DNA from: Chloroflexota bacterium | GTDB taxonomy: Bacteria > Chloroflexota > Anaerolineae > Anaerolineales > UBA4823 | Reading direction: 5' to 3' | NCBI GenBank assembly: GCA_029782365.1 | Contig: JAKOUW010000143.1 | Span: forward strand, 1 to 64,000 | DNA length: 64,000 nt | Shown: positions 8,794-17,933 of the stretch, piece after piece | How positions within the stretch are numbered: the first letter of the stretch is position 1 | How the letters are laid out: each line of letters starts with the position of its first letter | Translations under genes and position numbers: made by a program | The notes under the pieces: generated by a model | Databases searched by the model: none | The model's input: the letters and a program-made list of their open reading frames with translations, nothing else | What the model was told of the DNA's origin: nothing

Positions 8794-9597
8794 ATGGCAG
8801 CTGTTCAATCCATCACCACCATCGGCAGGCCGACCGCCAATTCCAGGGAAGTCGTCGTTCTATTGGATAACGGCTTGCTGGAAGTGTTTATTGTCACCAC
8901 AATCGGGGGCGTCGAGACATGGAGCACCACGGATGGGCGCGTGATTTATGTTTTCAACCAGGATTCAGGCACAACGGAGGGTAACCGCGCCCTGCTCAAC
9001 GCGCTGGTCGATGAAGTCCTGGCCACAGCCACCCACACCCTGTCCGATTTTTTCGATCCGGACAGCGTGGCGGTCCTGACGCCGTCTGAATTGGCCGAAA
9101 AAGCGCGTGAACTGACCGTCGATCTGCTGTTCGGGCTGGAGCCTGGCGCCAAACCGCCAACGCTGGAAGAGATTATCAAAACGATCCGTGAAATGCTGGA
9201 AGGCAAAGATGAACCCAGGGAGCCGCAGCCGGCCGCTGAAAACCAGGACCCGCCAGATGAAGAAGAGCCGCCGGAGCCGGCCGAACCTGTGGTGATCGTC
9301 TTCCCTGCGAATGAGAATTTCGGCGGCCTGGTTTTCCCTGGAGAGCACCAGTCGGCCAGCGAACTGGCCGAAGAGCTGAGAGAGGAAGCCGCCGCCCGCG
9401 AGGCGGCAGAAGAAGCGGCGGCCGAGCAGGCGCTGGTCGACGGCGGCTTGACGGACGCCGCGGCGGCCGCCCTGGCGGAAGAGATGCTCTACCTGCAGTT
9501 TTACTACTCTTTCCTCCTGCAGGGTTTCTCAGCCGAGGAGGCAGACCGCCTGGCCCGGCTGGCCGTCGAACAGGCGCTGGCGGATGGGGACGAATGA
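8794..9597 (+). CDS. Acidic Ala/Glu-rich hypothetical protein
   Basis: Protein of 267 aa, not recognised. The first 90 residues look folded (beta-rich, VVLLDNGLLEVFIVTTIGG). A helical segment and a Pro/Glu-rich linker follow (about 145-170), then a long Ala/Glu-rich helix (EELREEAAAREAAEEAAAE) ending in LAEEMLYLQFYYSFLLQGFSAEEADRLARLAVEQALADGDE. No signal peptide or membrane helix. GGAGG lies 9 nt before the ATG. The predicted coiled-coil C-terminus suggests oligomerisation. Confidence 0.6.
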   Translation: MAAVQSITTIGRPTANSREVVVLLDNGLLEVFIVTTIGGVETWSTTDGRVIYVFNQDSGTTEGNRALLNALVDEVLATATHTLSDFFDPDSVAVLTPSELAEKARELTVDLLFGLEPGAKPPTLEEIIKTIREMLEGKDEPREPQPAAENQDPPDEEEPPEPAEPVVIVFPANENFGGLVFPGEHQSASELAEELREEAAAREAAEEAAAEQALVDGGLTDAAAAALAEEMLYLQFYYSFLLQGFSAEEADRLARLAVEQALADGDE

Positions 9598-9693
9598 TGC
9601 TTTCTTCTTGAGCAAAATGGAAAATAAAAAATGCGTCTGGCGGGGAACTGCTTCGGCTGTCCGCCTGCCGCCCAAGAAAACCAGGAGACGAAA

Positions 9694-10278
9694 ATGCCCA
9701 AAGGACGGCTTGAAGCCTTCACGGACGGCGTGATGGCCATCATCATCACCATCATGGTGCTGGGATTGAAGGTGCCGGCTGGCTACGAATTGGACTCTTT
9801 GCTGGCCATCGTTCCCAGTCTTTTGATCTATTTATTGAGTTTCGTTTTCGTGGGCATCTATTGGATGAATCACCACCACATGCTGCATGCCGCCAAAAAA
9901 GTGACCGGCGGCGTCCTGTGGGCCAATCTCAGTCTCCTGTTCTGGTTATCGCTCTTTCCATTCGTCGCCGATTGGATGGGGGAAAATATTTTCCGCCCCC
10001 TGCCTTCGGCAGCATATGGCATGATTCTTTTTATGGCGGGCATCTCCTATCTCGTCTTGCAGAAAAGCATCATCGCTTCGGATGGAGAAAATTCGGTCCT
10101 GAAGAAAGCCGTGGGGAACGATTGGAAAGGCAAGGTCACGGCTGGATTGATCGCCCTGGCGATCATTTTTTCGTTCATCCAGCCCTATGTGCCGCCCGTC
10201 ATTTACGTGTTGATCCCGATCATCTGGGTCGTGCCCGACCGCAGAATAGAAAAAGTCCTGAGCTCAGGCCATCAATGA
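9694..10278 (+). CDS. TMEM175-like (DUF1211) potassium channel
   Basis: Integral membrane protein of 194 aa. The first helix carries the family signature RLEAFTDGVMAIIITIMVL, close to the conserved (R/K)xxxFSDGVxAI of TMEM175 channels, followed by WMNHHHML and about five more hydrophobic helices. Bacterial TMEM175 proteins are K+-conducting tetramers of about 200 aa, matching this size. ATG 9694 has AGGAG 6 nt upstream. The stop overlaps the downstream acetyltransferase start (ATGA). Confidence 0.88.
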   Translation: MPKGRLEAFTDGVMAIIITIMVLGLKVPAGYELDSLLAIVPSLLIYLLSFVFVGIYWMNHHHMLHAAKKVTGGVLWANLSLLFWLSLFPFVADWMGENIFRPLPSAAYGMILFMAGISYLVLQKSIIASDGENSVLKKAVGNDWKGKVTAGLIALAIIFSFIQPYVPPVIYVLIPIIWVVPDRRIEKVLSSGHQ

Positions 10279-10871
10279 TCCCCGCACAACCTTTGCCCAC
10301 CGAGCTCACCACGGAGCGCCTGCACCTGCGGCGCTACCGCCCGCATGACAGCGCCATGTATGACCGTATGCTGAAAGAGAATGCTGAACATCTATACGAA
10401 TTCCTGCCTTTCTTCCTGGTCAATGCCCGCGGCGAAGAAGATATCCGGCAGTGGTTTGACCGGCAGGACGCAGAATGGGAGGCGCGCAGTCTGTTCATCT
10501 TCGGCGCCTGGGAGAAGGCCACCGGTGTTTACGTGGGCGAGAGTTACCTCGCCAACCCCGATTGGGATGTGCCGCGCATTGAAGTGGGCTACTTCCTGGT
10601 GAAGGCATGCACCGGAAAGGGGTATGCGGCGGAAGCGGCCAACGCCGCCATCCGCTTTGCTTTCGAACAATTGAAAGTCTTGCGGGTTGATTTGCAGTGC
10701 GCCGCCGATAACGCCGCCAGTAGGCAGGTTGCCGAACGCTGCGGCTTCACGCCAGAGGGGCGCTTCCGCCAGCACCACCGCAAAAAAGATGGCTCGCTGG
10801 TGGATGTGCTCTGGTATGGGCTGCTGCGTTCGGAATGGTCGAACTTACAACAGAATACAACTCGCCCCTAA
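10275..10871 (+). CDS. GNAT-family N-acetyltransferase (RimJ/RimL type)
   Basis: Protein of 198 aa. The start LPTELTTERLHLRRYRPHDSAMY is typical of RimJ/RimL-like GNATs. The acetyl-CoA loop is seen as GKGYAAEAA near residue 115, and the last conserved segment as NAASRQVAERCGFTPEGRFRQ. It probably acetylates an amine or a protein N-terminus; the substrate is unknown. The start at 10275 overlaps the TMEM175 stop, so the two are translationally coupled. Confidence 0.85.
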   Translation: MIPAQPLPTELTTERLHLRRYRPHDSAMYDRMLKENAEHLYEFLPFFLVNARGEEDIRQWFDRQDAEWEARSLFIFGAWEKATGVYVGESYLANPDWDVPRIEVGYFLVKACTGKGYAAEAANAAIRFAFEQLKVLRVDLQCAADNAASRQVAERCGFTPEGRFRQHHRKKDGSLVDVLWYGLLRSEWSNLQQNTTRP

Positions 10872-10970
10872 ACTGACATGCACCCGACATTCAAAAGGCT
10901 GGCGCCAGTTTCTGTATATTGGACTATAATAGTCTTAATTGGTCAGCTAATCTAAGTGCAGGAGTCCGAT

Positions 10971-12374
10971 ATGCGAAAAACACTTTGGATGAAAAGTCTT
11001 ATCACCCTCGCTGTTCTGCTGATGTCGCTGCCCGGCAGAATTGCGAGCGCCAGTTCTGGAACACCCACGAATGTCAATATCAGCCGACGCTCCGGCAACG
11101 AGTCCGAAGAAGCCATCGCCGTGAATCCCACCAACCCCAAGAATATTGTGATGATTTCCAATATCCAGGAGGGGACTGCCGGTTTATTTAAGTCGGTCTC
11201 ATTTGATGGGGGTAAAACCTGGACAGGACAGATCATCGCAAACTTCGACAACCTGGGGGATGGCTGTTGCGACCCCAGCCTGTCATTTGATGAATTCGGC
11301 AACCTGTTCTTCACCTATCTGTATAATGTAGAAATCCAGGTGCCAGTCGCGCTGAGTACCGACGGCGGCCTGACTTTTCGTGTCGTCGCGAATATCGCCA
11401 GGCCCGCTAACACAAATCCCAATGCAGCCGGAGGAGAGCGAGGGTTGTTCCGTTTCGTGGATCAGCCGACCATCACGGCGGCCAAAGGGGAAGTCTGGAT
11501 GGTCTTCAACGCCGGCGGGCCGATGTATGCTGTCGGCGCCCCGGTGGCTGGTTTGGGCCGGGTGGGTGATTTTTCCGTCCGCGAGAGCATTCCAGGCACG
11601 AATAACTGCACCTACGGCGACGTTAGCATTGGCCCCAACGGACAGGTGATGCAAGTCTGCTCGCTGACCGAGAGCGGCCAGGGCGGTGGGAAAGTGTTTG
11701 TGAATGTAGATCCGGACGGCCTTGGACCAGCGGGTTTCGGCGACCGTATTTTCGTCACCGAAACCCACGTGGGCGGCTACGATTTCATCCCAGCCCAACC
11801 AGACCGCTCGATAGACGCTGAAACCGGCCTGGCCTGGGACCGCACGAAAGGTCCGCACTCCGGGAGGGTTTACCTCGTCTATACTTTTGAAGTGAAGAAT
11901 GAAAGCAATAACACCGATATTTTCGTTCGTTATTCGGATGATAACGGGCTTACCTGGAGCCCTGGGGTGCGGGTGAATGACGATCGAACGACCAACAGCC
12001 AGTTCCTGCCGAAGATCGCCCTTGACCCTACCAGCGGCAACCTGGCCGTGGTCTGGTACGATGCGCGTGCCGACGCCGGAACTGGTGGAGCGGGCGATAC
12101 GAACGGGATTGCCAATGACGATGCCCAATTCTGGGGAGCTTTCAGCACGGATGGCGGCTCAACGTTCACCCCGAACCTCCAAATCAGCGCCGGGACATCG
12201 AATTCGCACGCCTCGCATAACGGCACCGATTATGGCGATTATTCAGGCCTGTCCTTTTATGGCGGCGTGGCTCATCCTGCCTGGTCGGATAATTCAAACA
12301 GCACCGGAAATAACCCTGACGGGAGCCTGTTTAAGCTGGATATCTACACAGCTTCGGTATCCGTCCCGCGCTGA
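10971..12374 (+). CDS. Secreted BNR-repeat / sialidase-like protein
   Basis: Exported protein of 467 aa with a signal peptide (MKSLITLAVLLMSLPGRIASA). The body holds recurring Asp-box-like turns: SFDGGKTW, STDGGLTF, YSDDNGLTW, STDGGSTF, which mark a sialidase-type beta propeller. The Arg triad and catalytic Asp/Tyr of true sialidases cannot be verified by eye. ATG 10971 has AGGAG at 10960-10964; an in-frame GTG at 10956 is less likely. A surface propeller of unknown ligand is the safest reading. Confidence 0.75.
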   Translation: MRKTLWMKSLITLAVLLMSLPGRIASASSGTPTNVNISRRSGNESEEAIAVNPTNPKNIVMISNIQEGTAGLFKSVSFDGGKTWTGQIIANFDNLGDGCCDPSLSFDEFGNLFFTYLYNVEIQVPVALSTDGGLTFRVVANIARPANTNPNAAGGERGLFRFVDQPTITAAKGEVWMVFNAGGPMYAVGAPVAGLGRVGDFSVRESIPGTNNCTYGDVSIGPNGQVMQVCSLTESGQGGGKVFVNVDPDGLGPAGFGDRIFVTETHVGGYDFIPAQPDRSIDAETGLAWDRTKGPHSGRVYLVYTFEVKNESNNTDIFVRYSDDNGLTWSPGVRVNDDRTTNSQFLPKIALDPTSGNLAVVWYDARADAGTGGAGDTNGIANDDAQFWGAFSTDGGSTFTPNLQISAGTSNSHASHNGTDYGDYSGLSFYGGVAHPAWSDNSNSTGNNPDGSLFKLDIYTASVSVPR

Positions 12375-12379
12375 AGTAG

Positions 12380-12562
12380 ATAAAAATACAAGGCTGCTGC
12401 GCCTTATGGGTGTCGCGGTGCGGCTCGATCGGAGTGGTTGAAAACGGCCGCCTGGTTGCCCTCGAACCGGATACAGCCCATCCAACCGGAAAGGCCCTGT
12501 GCGCCAAGGGCCGAGCGGCGCCTGAGTTCGTCTACCACCCGGACCGGCTCTTTACCCCCTAA
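12380..12562 (+). pseudogene. Molybdopterin oxidoreductase N-terminal remnant
   Basis: An open stretch beginning after a TAG (12377) encodes residues typical of the N-terminal 4Fe-4S/Mo-bisPGD region: GCCALWVSRCGS, then VVENGRLVALEPD, HPTGKALCAKGRAAPE and VYHPDRL, before a TAA at 12560. Family members have CxLCxxxC; here the second Cys reads Trp. There is no start and the remaining several hundred codons are missing; after the stop the sequence continues in another frame as KRSGAEQSQ. This is decayed DNA. Reading the family from about 60 residues is confident; a surviving function is not. Confidence 0.7.
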
Positions 12563-12738
12563 GCGCAGCGGTGCTGAGCAGTCCCAACGAACGGGCGTAG
12601 ATGGCCTGCGACACCTCCAAGACGGAAAAGGGTTTGTGGTTTCATGGTATCTCCTATGACTAAAGATGTCATAGCATGCGTGGTGAATCCCGATCAGCGC
12701 AAGCGCGCCGGCAAAAGGAAAGAGCGGCGCGCTGGATA

Positions 12739-13392
12739 TCATTTCTCTGCGGGCAGCAGCACTTTGATCAAGGTGTCGGATAACCAATCGGCGTATTCTT
12801 CTTTCGACCAGCCGCGCTCGCGCGTCGCCAGCAGGAACACCTCGGGGCTGGTTAACACCCAAACGATATCCGTTGCGCGTTTCTCATCCAACGCGCCCTG
12901 CAATGCTCCGCGCGATTGGAAAACCCGAACAGCAACCGCCATGTTGTCCCATCTTTGCTGATTTAAGCGCCGCCCCAGTTGATCAATATCCGGCTCTGTC
13001 TTGGCAGCTACCCGGATGATCTCGTCAATCACAGCCGCTCCTTCCAGGTTCCCGGCGATTACCCGGGCGAACATTTGAATTTGCCGGCGCTGGTTGGTCT
13101 CCCTCTTCACCGCCTGGGGGCCGCTTCGTTCGAGAACTGGTATTTCCCCCTCGCCGGTGTTCGAAGAAGAGATGTTCAATACGGCAACCAGAATGCTGCG
13201 TTTATTCTCAAAGACAGCATAGACGGTCTTCAGCGCCACGCCCGCTTGCTGAGCGATCGCATCGATCGTCGCGCCTGTATATCCGCGCTCGATAAACAGC
13301 GCTCTCGCCGCCTCAATGATATTGTGACGGGTTTCACGGGCCTGCACCTGGCGGCGTGAGGAATCGTATTTCCGTTTCGGTGATGTAACCAT
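12739..13392 (-). CDS. TetR-family regulator
   Basis: Repressor-type protein of 217 aa. The N-terminal HTH is clear: IIEAARALFIERGYTGATI, then DAIAQQAGVALKTVYAVFENKRSILVAV. A helical ligand-binding domain follows. ATG 13392 is chosen because AAGGAG lies 9 nt upstream; TTG 13395 is also possible. It is divergent from an SRPBCC gene, and the 80-bp gap carries a palindrome overlapping both putative promoters, so control of itself and its neighbour is likely. Ligand unknown. Confidence 0.88.
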   Translation of the reverse strand: MVTSPKRKYDSSRRQVQARETRHNIIEAARALFIERGYTGATIDAIAQQAGVALKTVYAVFENKRSILVAVLNISSSNTGEGEIPVLERSGPQAVKRETNQRRQIQMFARVIAGNLEGAAVIDEIIRVAAKTEPDIDQLGRRLNQQRWDNMAVAVRVFQSRGALQGALDEKRATDIVWVLTSPEVFLLATRERGWSKEEYADWLSDTLIKVLLPAEK

Positions 13393-13402
13393 CAAGAACT
13401 CC

Positions 13403-13459
13403 TTGACAAATCCATGAATTAATTATATCATAAGGATATTGAATATCTTATAAGGATAA
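13403..13459. promoter_or_regulatory. Divergent promoter/operator of TetR-SRPBCC pair
   Basis: Plus strand: TTGACA (13403-13408), 17 nt, TATCAT (13426-13431). Minus strand: TATAAT is the complement of 13422-13427. A palindrome GATATTGAATATC (13435-13447) with flanking TAAGG/CTTA lies immediately downstream of the plus-strand -10. The AT-rich arms TTAATTAT...ATAATTA extend symmetry outward. Operator function is inferred. Confidence 0.6.
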
Positions 13460-13475
13460 TTAATTTAGAGGTACT

Positions 13476-13910
13476 ATGATCCAACACAAGATTATTATAG
13501 AAATGAATTGTCCGGTAGAGAAGGCTTTTTCCTTCCTGGCGGAGGCCCGGAATTTGCGCGCCTGGCAAACCGACCTGGTCGAAAACGAACAGCTCAGCGC
13601 TGGCCCCCTCCAGGTGGGCACGCGGTTTCGTGAATTAAGGAAGACGGGGCCGCGCCTGTCCGAGATTGAAGCGGAGATCACCTCCTTTGAGCCCCCACAC
13701 CGCTTCGCCACCCAGACAGTGCGAGGCATGCAAGCCAGGGTAGAGTACACTTTCGAACCCGTGGGCAACCAGACGAAAATAACCTACCTGTTTACACTGC
13801 GAACCAGCGGGTTGATGCGCTTGTTAGAACCCTTGTTAGCCGGCCAGATTAAGAAAGGCAATGAGGAAGACCTGCAAAAATTAAGGGCTCTGTTAGAACG
13901 CCCACTTTAA
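13476..13910 (+). CDS. SRPBCC-family protein (polyketide cyclase-like)
   Basis: Protein of 144 aa with the START/Bet v1-like pattern: IIIEMNCPVEKAFSFLAEARNLRAWQTDLV at the front, VGTRFRE in the middle and the long C-terminal helix. It probably binds a hydrophobic ligand in a helix-grip cavity; the role is unknown. AGAGG lies 5 nt before the ATG. It is divergent from a TetR gene and likely its target. Its 3' end overlaps the convergent cyclase-ATPase gene by 4 bp. Confidence 0.8.
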   Translation: MIQHKIIIEMNCPVEKAFSFLAEARNLRAWQTDLVENEQLSAGPLQVGTRFRELRKTGPRLSEIEAEITSFEPPHRFATQTVRGMQARVEYTFEPVGNQTKITYLFTLRTSGLMRLLEPLLAGQIKKGNEEDLQKLRALLERPL

Positions 13911-16681
13911 ACAGGCGCATTATTCCTGCCGCCTACGGCTGGTCGAACACCTGTACTGTCTTCCTTTCCGGTTGCCAGGGCGATGGCTTCGTCGATGTGC
14001 ATGGCGCGCCCGGAAGCCCAGGCTTGGTCGAATTCCTCCCGCTCCATCTCCGCGCGCAGTTTTGCCGCCGCCTGGTCGTATTCACGGCGCTCGATGCGGG
14101 TCATATTGGTCCCGTTTTTCGCGCGCAGCGCTTCGGCAGCGCCGAGCAGCGCGGCGGCGCGCCTGAGCTGTCCCTGGGCGGCGGCGATGAAGGCGAAACA
14201 TTCCAGCTCGTGGGCTGCGGCGGCAAATTGAGCCCAGTCCTTAAAATTGACGACCGTTTCAGCGTACATGGCTGCGGCTTCTGCATAGCGCCCCTGGCCG
14301 CGCAGCAGGTGGCCCATTTCGCTGCGGCTCATGTTGGCCATCGGACGGTCACGGATCTGTTCGAAGAGCCCAATCGCCTCTTCGAGAAGCGCAACAGACT
14401 CAGCCGGGCGGCCCTGGCGCGACCAGACCCGTGTGATGTTGGTCAGCGTCAAACCCATCACCCAGGGGTTGGCGCTGGCGCGGGCCGCGCGGCTGGTTGT
14501 TTCTACCAGGCCGGTGGGAATCGGCTGGTCGTCGATGACCGAGATGAACATTTCCATCCCGATCACATTCGCCAGGGTATACAGAAAGTGGTAGCGGGAA
14601 GCGAGCTGCTGGGCTTCCTGCGCCCAGGCGTGCGCGGTGGGAATGTCGCCGCGAAAACCACTGATAGCCGAACCCAACGCCAGGGCATAAGCCAGGAGCT
14701 CGTTATCCTCCACACCCCGGCCCAGCTCAACCGAGGCTGCAATGGGCTCCCAGGCGTTGTTGTTATCTCCCAATTGAAAGGCCATCGTCGCCTGGCCGAG
14801 CAGCCCCCACGCCCTGGCCTGGCGGTATGCCTGGGCGGCTTTTTGCTCATCCGGCAGGCTCTCCGCCCGTTTCAGAGCAGCCGAGATCCAGGTCAGGCCT
14901 TCTTTCGCCGATAGGCGGCGGCCCCAAAAGGAAGGCAGCAAGGCGCCCATGTTCAGCGCGGAAATTGGGTCGGTTTCGATAGACCACTCGATGGCGGCGC
15001 GCAGATTATCCTGCTCAAGCTCAAGTTCGTCGAGGCATGCCGCCATTTCGGCGCCCATCAGACGCGGAAAGGATGTTTTGGCCAGGCGGGTGAAGTAGTC
15101 CAGGTGGCGCGTGCGCACCTTCCCGGCTGCCTCGACCCCCTCATCGAATAGTTTTTCACGGGCGTACTGGCGGATGGTCTCGAGGAGAAAGTAACGCATG
15201 GCCCCGCCGCGTTCTTCGGTTGAGACCAGCGACTTATTGACCAGCAGTTCGAGGTTGTCCAGGGCGGCGGGGTCATCCGCCACGGCTTCAACCGCCTCCA
15301 GGGTCCAGCCACCGGCAAAGACCGAGGCGGTGCGCAGCAGGCGTTTCTCAGCCTCCGACATGAGGTCATAGCTCCAGTCGATCATGGCGCGCAACGTTTG
15401 CTGGCGCGGCAGGGCGGTGCGGCTGCCCCCCACCAGCAGCCTGAAGCGGTCATTGAGCCGGGCGGCAATCTGCTCGGGGGTCAGCAGGCGGCTGCGCGCC
15501 GCGGCCAGCTCGATCGCCAGGGGAATGCCGTCCAGGCGCCGGCAAACCTGCTCCACCGCTGGGGTATTCGCCGGCGTCCGTTTGAAGGCTAGATTGGCGG
15601 CCCGCGCGCGCTCCTCAAAAAGCTGGACCGCTTCGCTTTCCACCAGGGAAGGAATGCGGTAGGAAGCCTCGCCAGCGATTCCCAGCCCTTCCCGACTGCT
15701 GGCAAGGATCTTGATCTGGGGGCAGTGCTGCAGCAGGTGGGCGGCCAGCCGGGCGCATTCGGCGATCAGGTGCTCGCAGTTATCAAGAATGAGCAGCACC
15801 TGCCGGCCGCGCAGGTATTCCGTCACCAGGTCTTTCAGATCGATGAAAGGAGCCGCCTGCAGGCCAAACACCTGGCTCAGGGTCGGGACGACCTGGGTGG
15901 CATCGGCCAGCGGGGCCAGCTCAACCCACCAGGTGCCCCCGGGAAACGCATCCAGCACGCGCGCCGCCGCTTCCTGAGCCAGGCGAGTCTTGCCAGTGCC
16001 GCCCGAACCAGTCAGCGTGACCAGGCGCGTTTTCTCCAGTAATGCCTGGATCTCGCCGATTTCCCTTTCACGGCCGATGAATGTGGTCAGCTGGATGGGC
16101 AGGTTGTTGGGGATGGCATCCAGGGTTTTGATGGGAGGGAACGCTGAAGGCAAGCCAGGATGGAGCAGCTGGTAGATCTGTTCAGGTCGGGCGAGGTCTT
16201 TGAGACGGTGCTCGCCGAGGTTGAGCAGGCGGCAGTTGGCGGGGAGCTGGTCGCGGCTCAACTCGGCGGCGGTCTGAGAGATGAGAACCTGCCCGCTGTG
16301 GGCGGCGGCCATGAGGCGGGCGGCGCGGTTAAGCACAGAGCCGTAGTAGTCGCCGTCGCGCAGCTCAGCCTCGCCGGAATGGAGACCCATGCGCACGCGC
16401 AAGGCGAGGGGGGCGAGTTCGGGCCAAGGGTCGGAGGTGATGGCGGATTGGGCCTGGAGGGCGGCGGCGAGGGCCTGGGCAGCGGAGGGGAAGACGGCGT
16501 GAATGCCGTCGCCGGTGGATTTGACGAGCAGACCGGCATGGTCGGCGAGGGCCTGGCGCAGGATGGCATCGTGGCGGGGGAGCGCCGCCGACATGCCTGC
16601 AGGAGACTGCTCCCAGAGGCGGGTGCTGCCCTCGAGGTCGGTAAATAGAAAGGTAACGGTGCCAACAGGTAAAACGGACAA
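13907..16681 (-). CDS. Nucleotidyl cyclase / NB-ARC ATPase / TPR regulator
   Basis: Large signalling ATPase of 924 aa from a TTG start at 16681 with GGGGAG 9 nt upstream. It opens with a class III nucleotidyl cyclase domain (VGTVTFLFTDLEGSTRLWE, then KSTGDGIHAVF). An NB-ARC/AfsR-type ATPase follows, with Walker A LTGSGGTGKTRLAQ and Walker B VLLILDNCEHL, then a winged-helix part and a TPR-rich C-terminus. Such proteins are common in Chloroflexota and Actinobacteria, but no DNA-binding HTH is obvious here. The frame opens upstream to 16816, over the remnant at 16738-17060, and that extension is unlikely to be translated. Confidence 0.8.
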   Translation of the reverse strand: MSVLPVGTVTFLFTDLEGSTRLWEQSPAGMSAALPRHDAILRQALADHAGLLVKSTGDGIHAVFPSAAQALAAALQAQSAITSDPWPELAPLALRVRMGLHSGEAELRDGDYYGSVLNRAARLMAAAHSGQVLISQTAAELSRDQLPANCRLLNLGEHRLKDLARPEQIYQLLHPGLPSAFPPIKTLDAIPNNLPIQLTTFIGREREIGEIQALLEKTRLVTLTGSGGTGKTRLAQEAAARVLDAFPGGTWWVELAPLADATQVVPTLSQVFGLQAAPFIDLKDLVTEYLRGRQVLLILDNCEHLIAECARLAAHLLQHCPQIKILASSREGLGIAGEASYRIPSLVESEAVQLFEERARAANLAFKRTPANTPAVEQVCRRLDGIPLAIELAAARSRLLTPEQIAARLNDRFRLLVGGSRTALPRQQTLRAMIDWSYDLMSEAEKRLLRTASVFAGGWTLEAVEAVADDPAALDNLELLVNKSLVSTEERGGAMRYFLLETIRQYAREKLFDEGVEAAGKVRTRHLDYFTRLAKTSFPRLMGAEMAACLDELELEQDNLRAAIEWSIETDPISALNMGALLPSFWGRRLSAKEGLTWISAALKRAESLPDEQKAAQAYRQARAWGLLGQATMAFQLGDNNNAWEPIAASVELGRGVEDNELLAYALALGSAISGFRGDIPTAHAWAQEAQQLASRYHFLYTLANVIGMEMFISVIDDQPIPTGLVETTSRAARASANPWVMGLTLTNITRVWSRQGRPAESVALLEEAIGLFEQIRDRPMANMSRSEMGHLLRGQGRYAEAAAMYAETVVNFKDWAQFAAAAHELECFAFIAAAQGQLRRAAALLGAAEALRAKNGTNMTRIERREYDQAAAKLRAEMEREEFDQAWASGRAMHIDEAIALATGKEDSTGVRPAVGGRNNAPV

Positions 16682-16737
16682 ACTGTCACTCTCCCCGGAA
16701 GCCGCCCGGTGGCTAAGAATAGTGCACTCATTGTAAT

Positions 16738-17060
16738 CTAAACAAATAAAACCTTCAATATCCGAATATCCCCATTGTTCCAGAACTCCAACGAGTGCTG
16801 GCCGCCATCCGGCCAATGCCAGGCGAAGACATACAGGTTTGTGTCGAACGGCACATCTTTGAACTGGTACGAACCGTCAATGTGCGTGCCGGAAACGTAC
16901 AGGATGCCGTCCCGGAACAACAGCTCCACGTTGAAACCTGACAGCGGATTCTCACTGCCCGTTTCTCGCACCACGCCGCTGATGGTGCCCCCGGGAGCCA
17001 GGGCGAAATCGATGCCTGGGGTCACCTGCCCGGCCTGCACAGTAAAAGTTTTTGTTTCTT
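16738..17060 (-). pseudogene. Carboxypeptidase-regulatory-like domain remnant
   Basis: The minus-strand frame encodes FTVQAGQVTPGIDFALAPGG, then TISGVVRETGSENPLSGFNV and GSYQFKDVPF, a typical beta-sandwich of extracellular carboxypeptidase-regulatory-like repeats. It then stops after LKVLFV. It has no start of its own: the frame enters the 3' end of the hydrolase gene at 17061. A related piece lies at 19218-19378 on the same strand, so both may come from one secreted-protein gene split by later insertions. Confidence 0.55.
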
Positions 17061-17903
17061 TTAAAGTGACGATGACAGCCATTCCCGCATCGCACTGGCG
17101 ATGGTTGGCGCGCCTTCTTCCTCTGGAGAACTGTGGTCCAGACCGGCAAATTCGATTAGACGAGCCTGTGGGATGGTCTTTTCAAGCACGGGAAGCACCG
17201 ACCGCAGATATTCTGGACTTTTACTGCCTCCCATCAACAACGTCCGCACATTGATCCGACGGTAACGCTCGTATTTGGATTCGAGCGGCGCCATCATTCT
17301 TATTTCCGGGCCAAGCGTGTGCAATAATGGGATGATTTCATCCCGTTCTGGTCCGCGTGTCATAGCGCGGAATAACGTGGTCAGCACCCAGCGCGGTAGT
17401 CGACTCATCCAGTTTATTTGTAAACCTCGGAGGAAAATTGCCATTGCTTTTCCAGGATCATCCTGCGCTAAGGCCTGCTCAAAACCGGGCAACCAGGCCA
17501 CCGGAAGTGAGCCATTGATCGAAACTCCCGGTTCATATACCATTAAAGCCTCCAGCGATTGCGAGAGCGCGACTTCGAGCGCGATCAACCCTCCGGCAGA
17601 GTGTCCAAAGAGCATGCTTGCGTTTGTGGCCTGCATTACGGCAGTCACATCCTGACAGGCTTGCTCGATGCCGTAACTGGGGTTGATCCCCCCGCTTAGA
17701 CCCCGCCCACGGCGGTCTGGAATGATGACGGTGTAGGCACTGGACAGGCTCTCGGCCAACAGGCGGTAGTGCTGAGATGCGCGTCCGCCCCCATGAAGCA
17801 CAACCAGGCACGGCCCGCTGCCTATCTGGCAGTAACTGATGGTCGTGCCGTCGGCACTCAACACCCGATTTATTGTCTGTGAATCCTTGGCTATTTTGTC
17901 CAC
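17061..17903 (-). CDS. Alpha/beta hydrolase
   Basis: Alpha/beta hydrolase of 280 aa. It shows the oxyanion-type LVVLHGGGRASQHYR, the nucleophile elbow FGHSAGG near residue 110, and a C-terminal His in FAGLDHSSPEEEG; the acid residue is likely in the region before it. The start is set at GTG 17903 because AAGGA lies 7 nt upstream; a TTG at 17918 lacks a site. It is divergent from a TetR gene, and its promoter is covered by two identical operators. Substrate unknown. Confidence 0.85.
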   Translation of the reverse strand: MDKIAKDSQTINRVLSADGTTISYCQIGSGPCLVVLHGGGRASQHYRLLAESLSSAYTVIIPDRRGRGLSGGINPSYGIEQACQDVTAVMQATNASMLFGHSAGGLIALEVALSQSLEALMVYEPGVSINGSLPVAWLPGFEQALAQDDPGKAMAIFLRGLQINWMSRLPRWVLTTLFRAMTRGPERDEIIPLLHTLGPEIRMMAPLESKYERYRRINVRTLLMGGSKSPEYLRSVLPVLEKTIPQARLIEFAGLDHSSPEEEGAPTIASAMREWLSSSL

Positions 17904-17933
17904 GGCTTTTTCCTTCAAAAGATATGTTATAAT

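Noticed and set aside
16160-16648. Plus-strand Gly-rich frame
   Set aside because: Shadow of the nucleotidyl cyclase domain on the minus strand.
16682-16816. N-terminal extension of the cyclase-ATPase regulator
   Set aside because: The extra 45 codons overlap a carboxypeptidase-like remnant and are unrelated to the cyclase domain; a TTG with a good ribosome binding site lies right before it.
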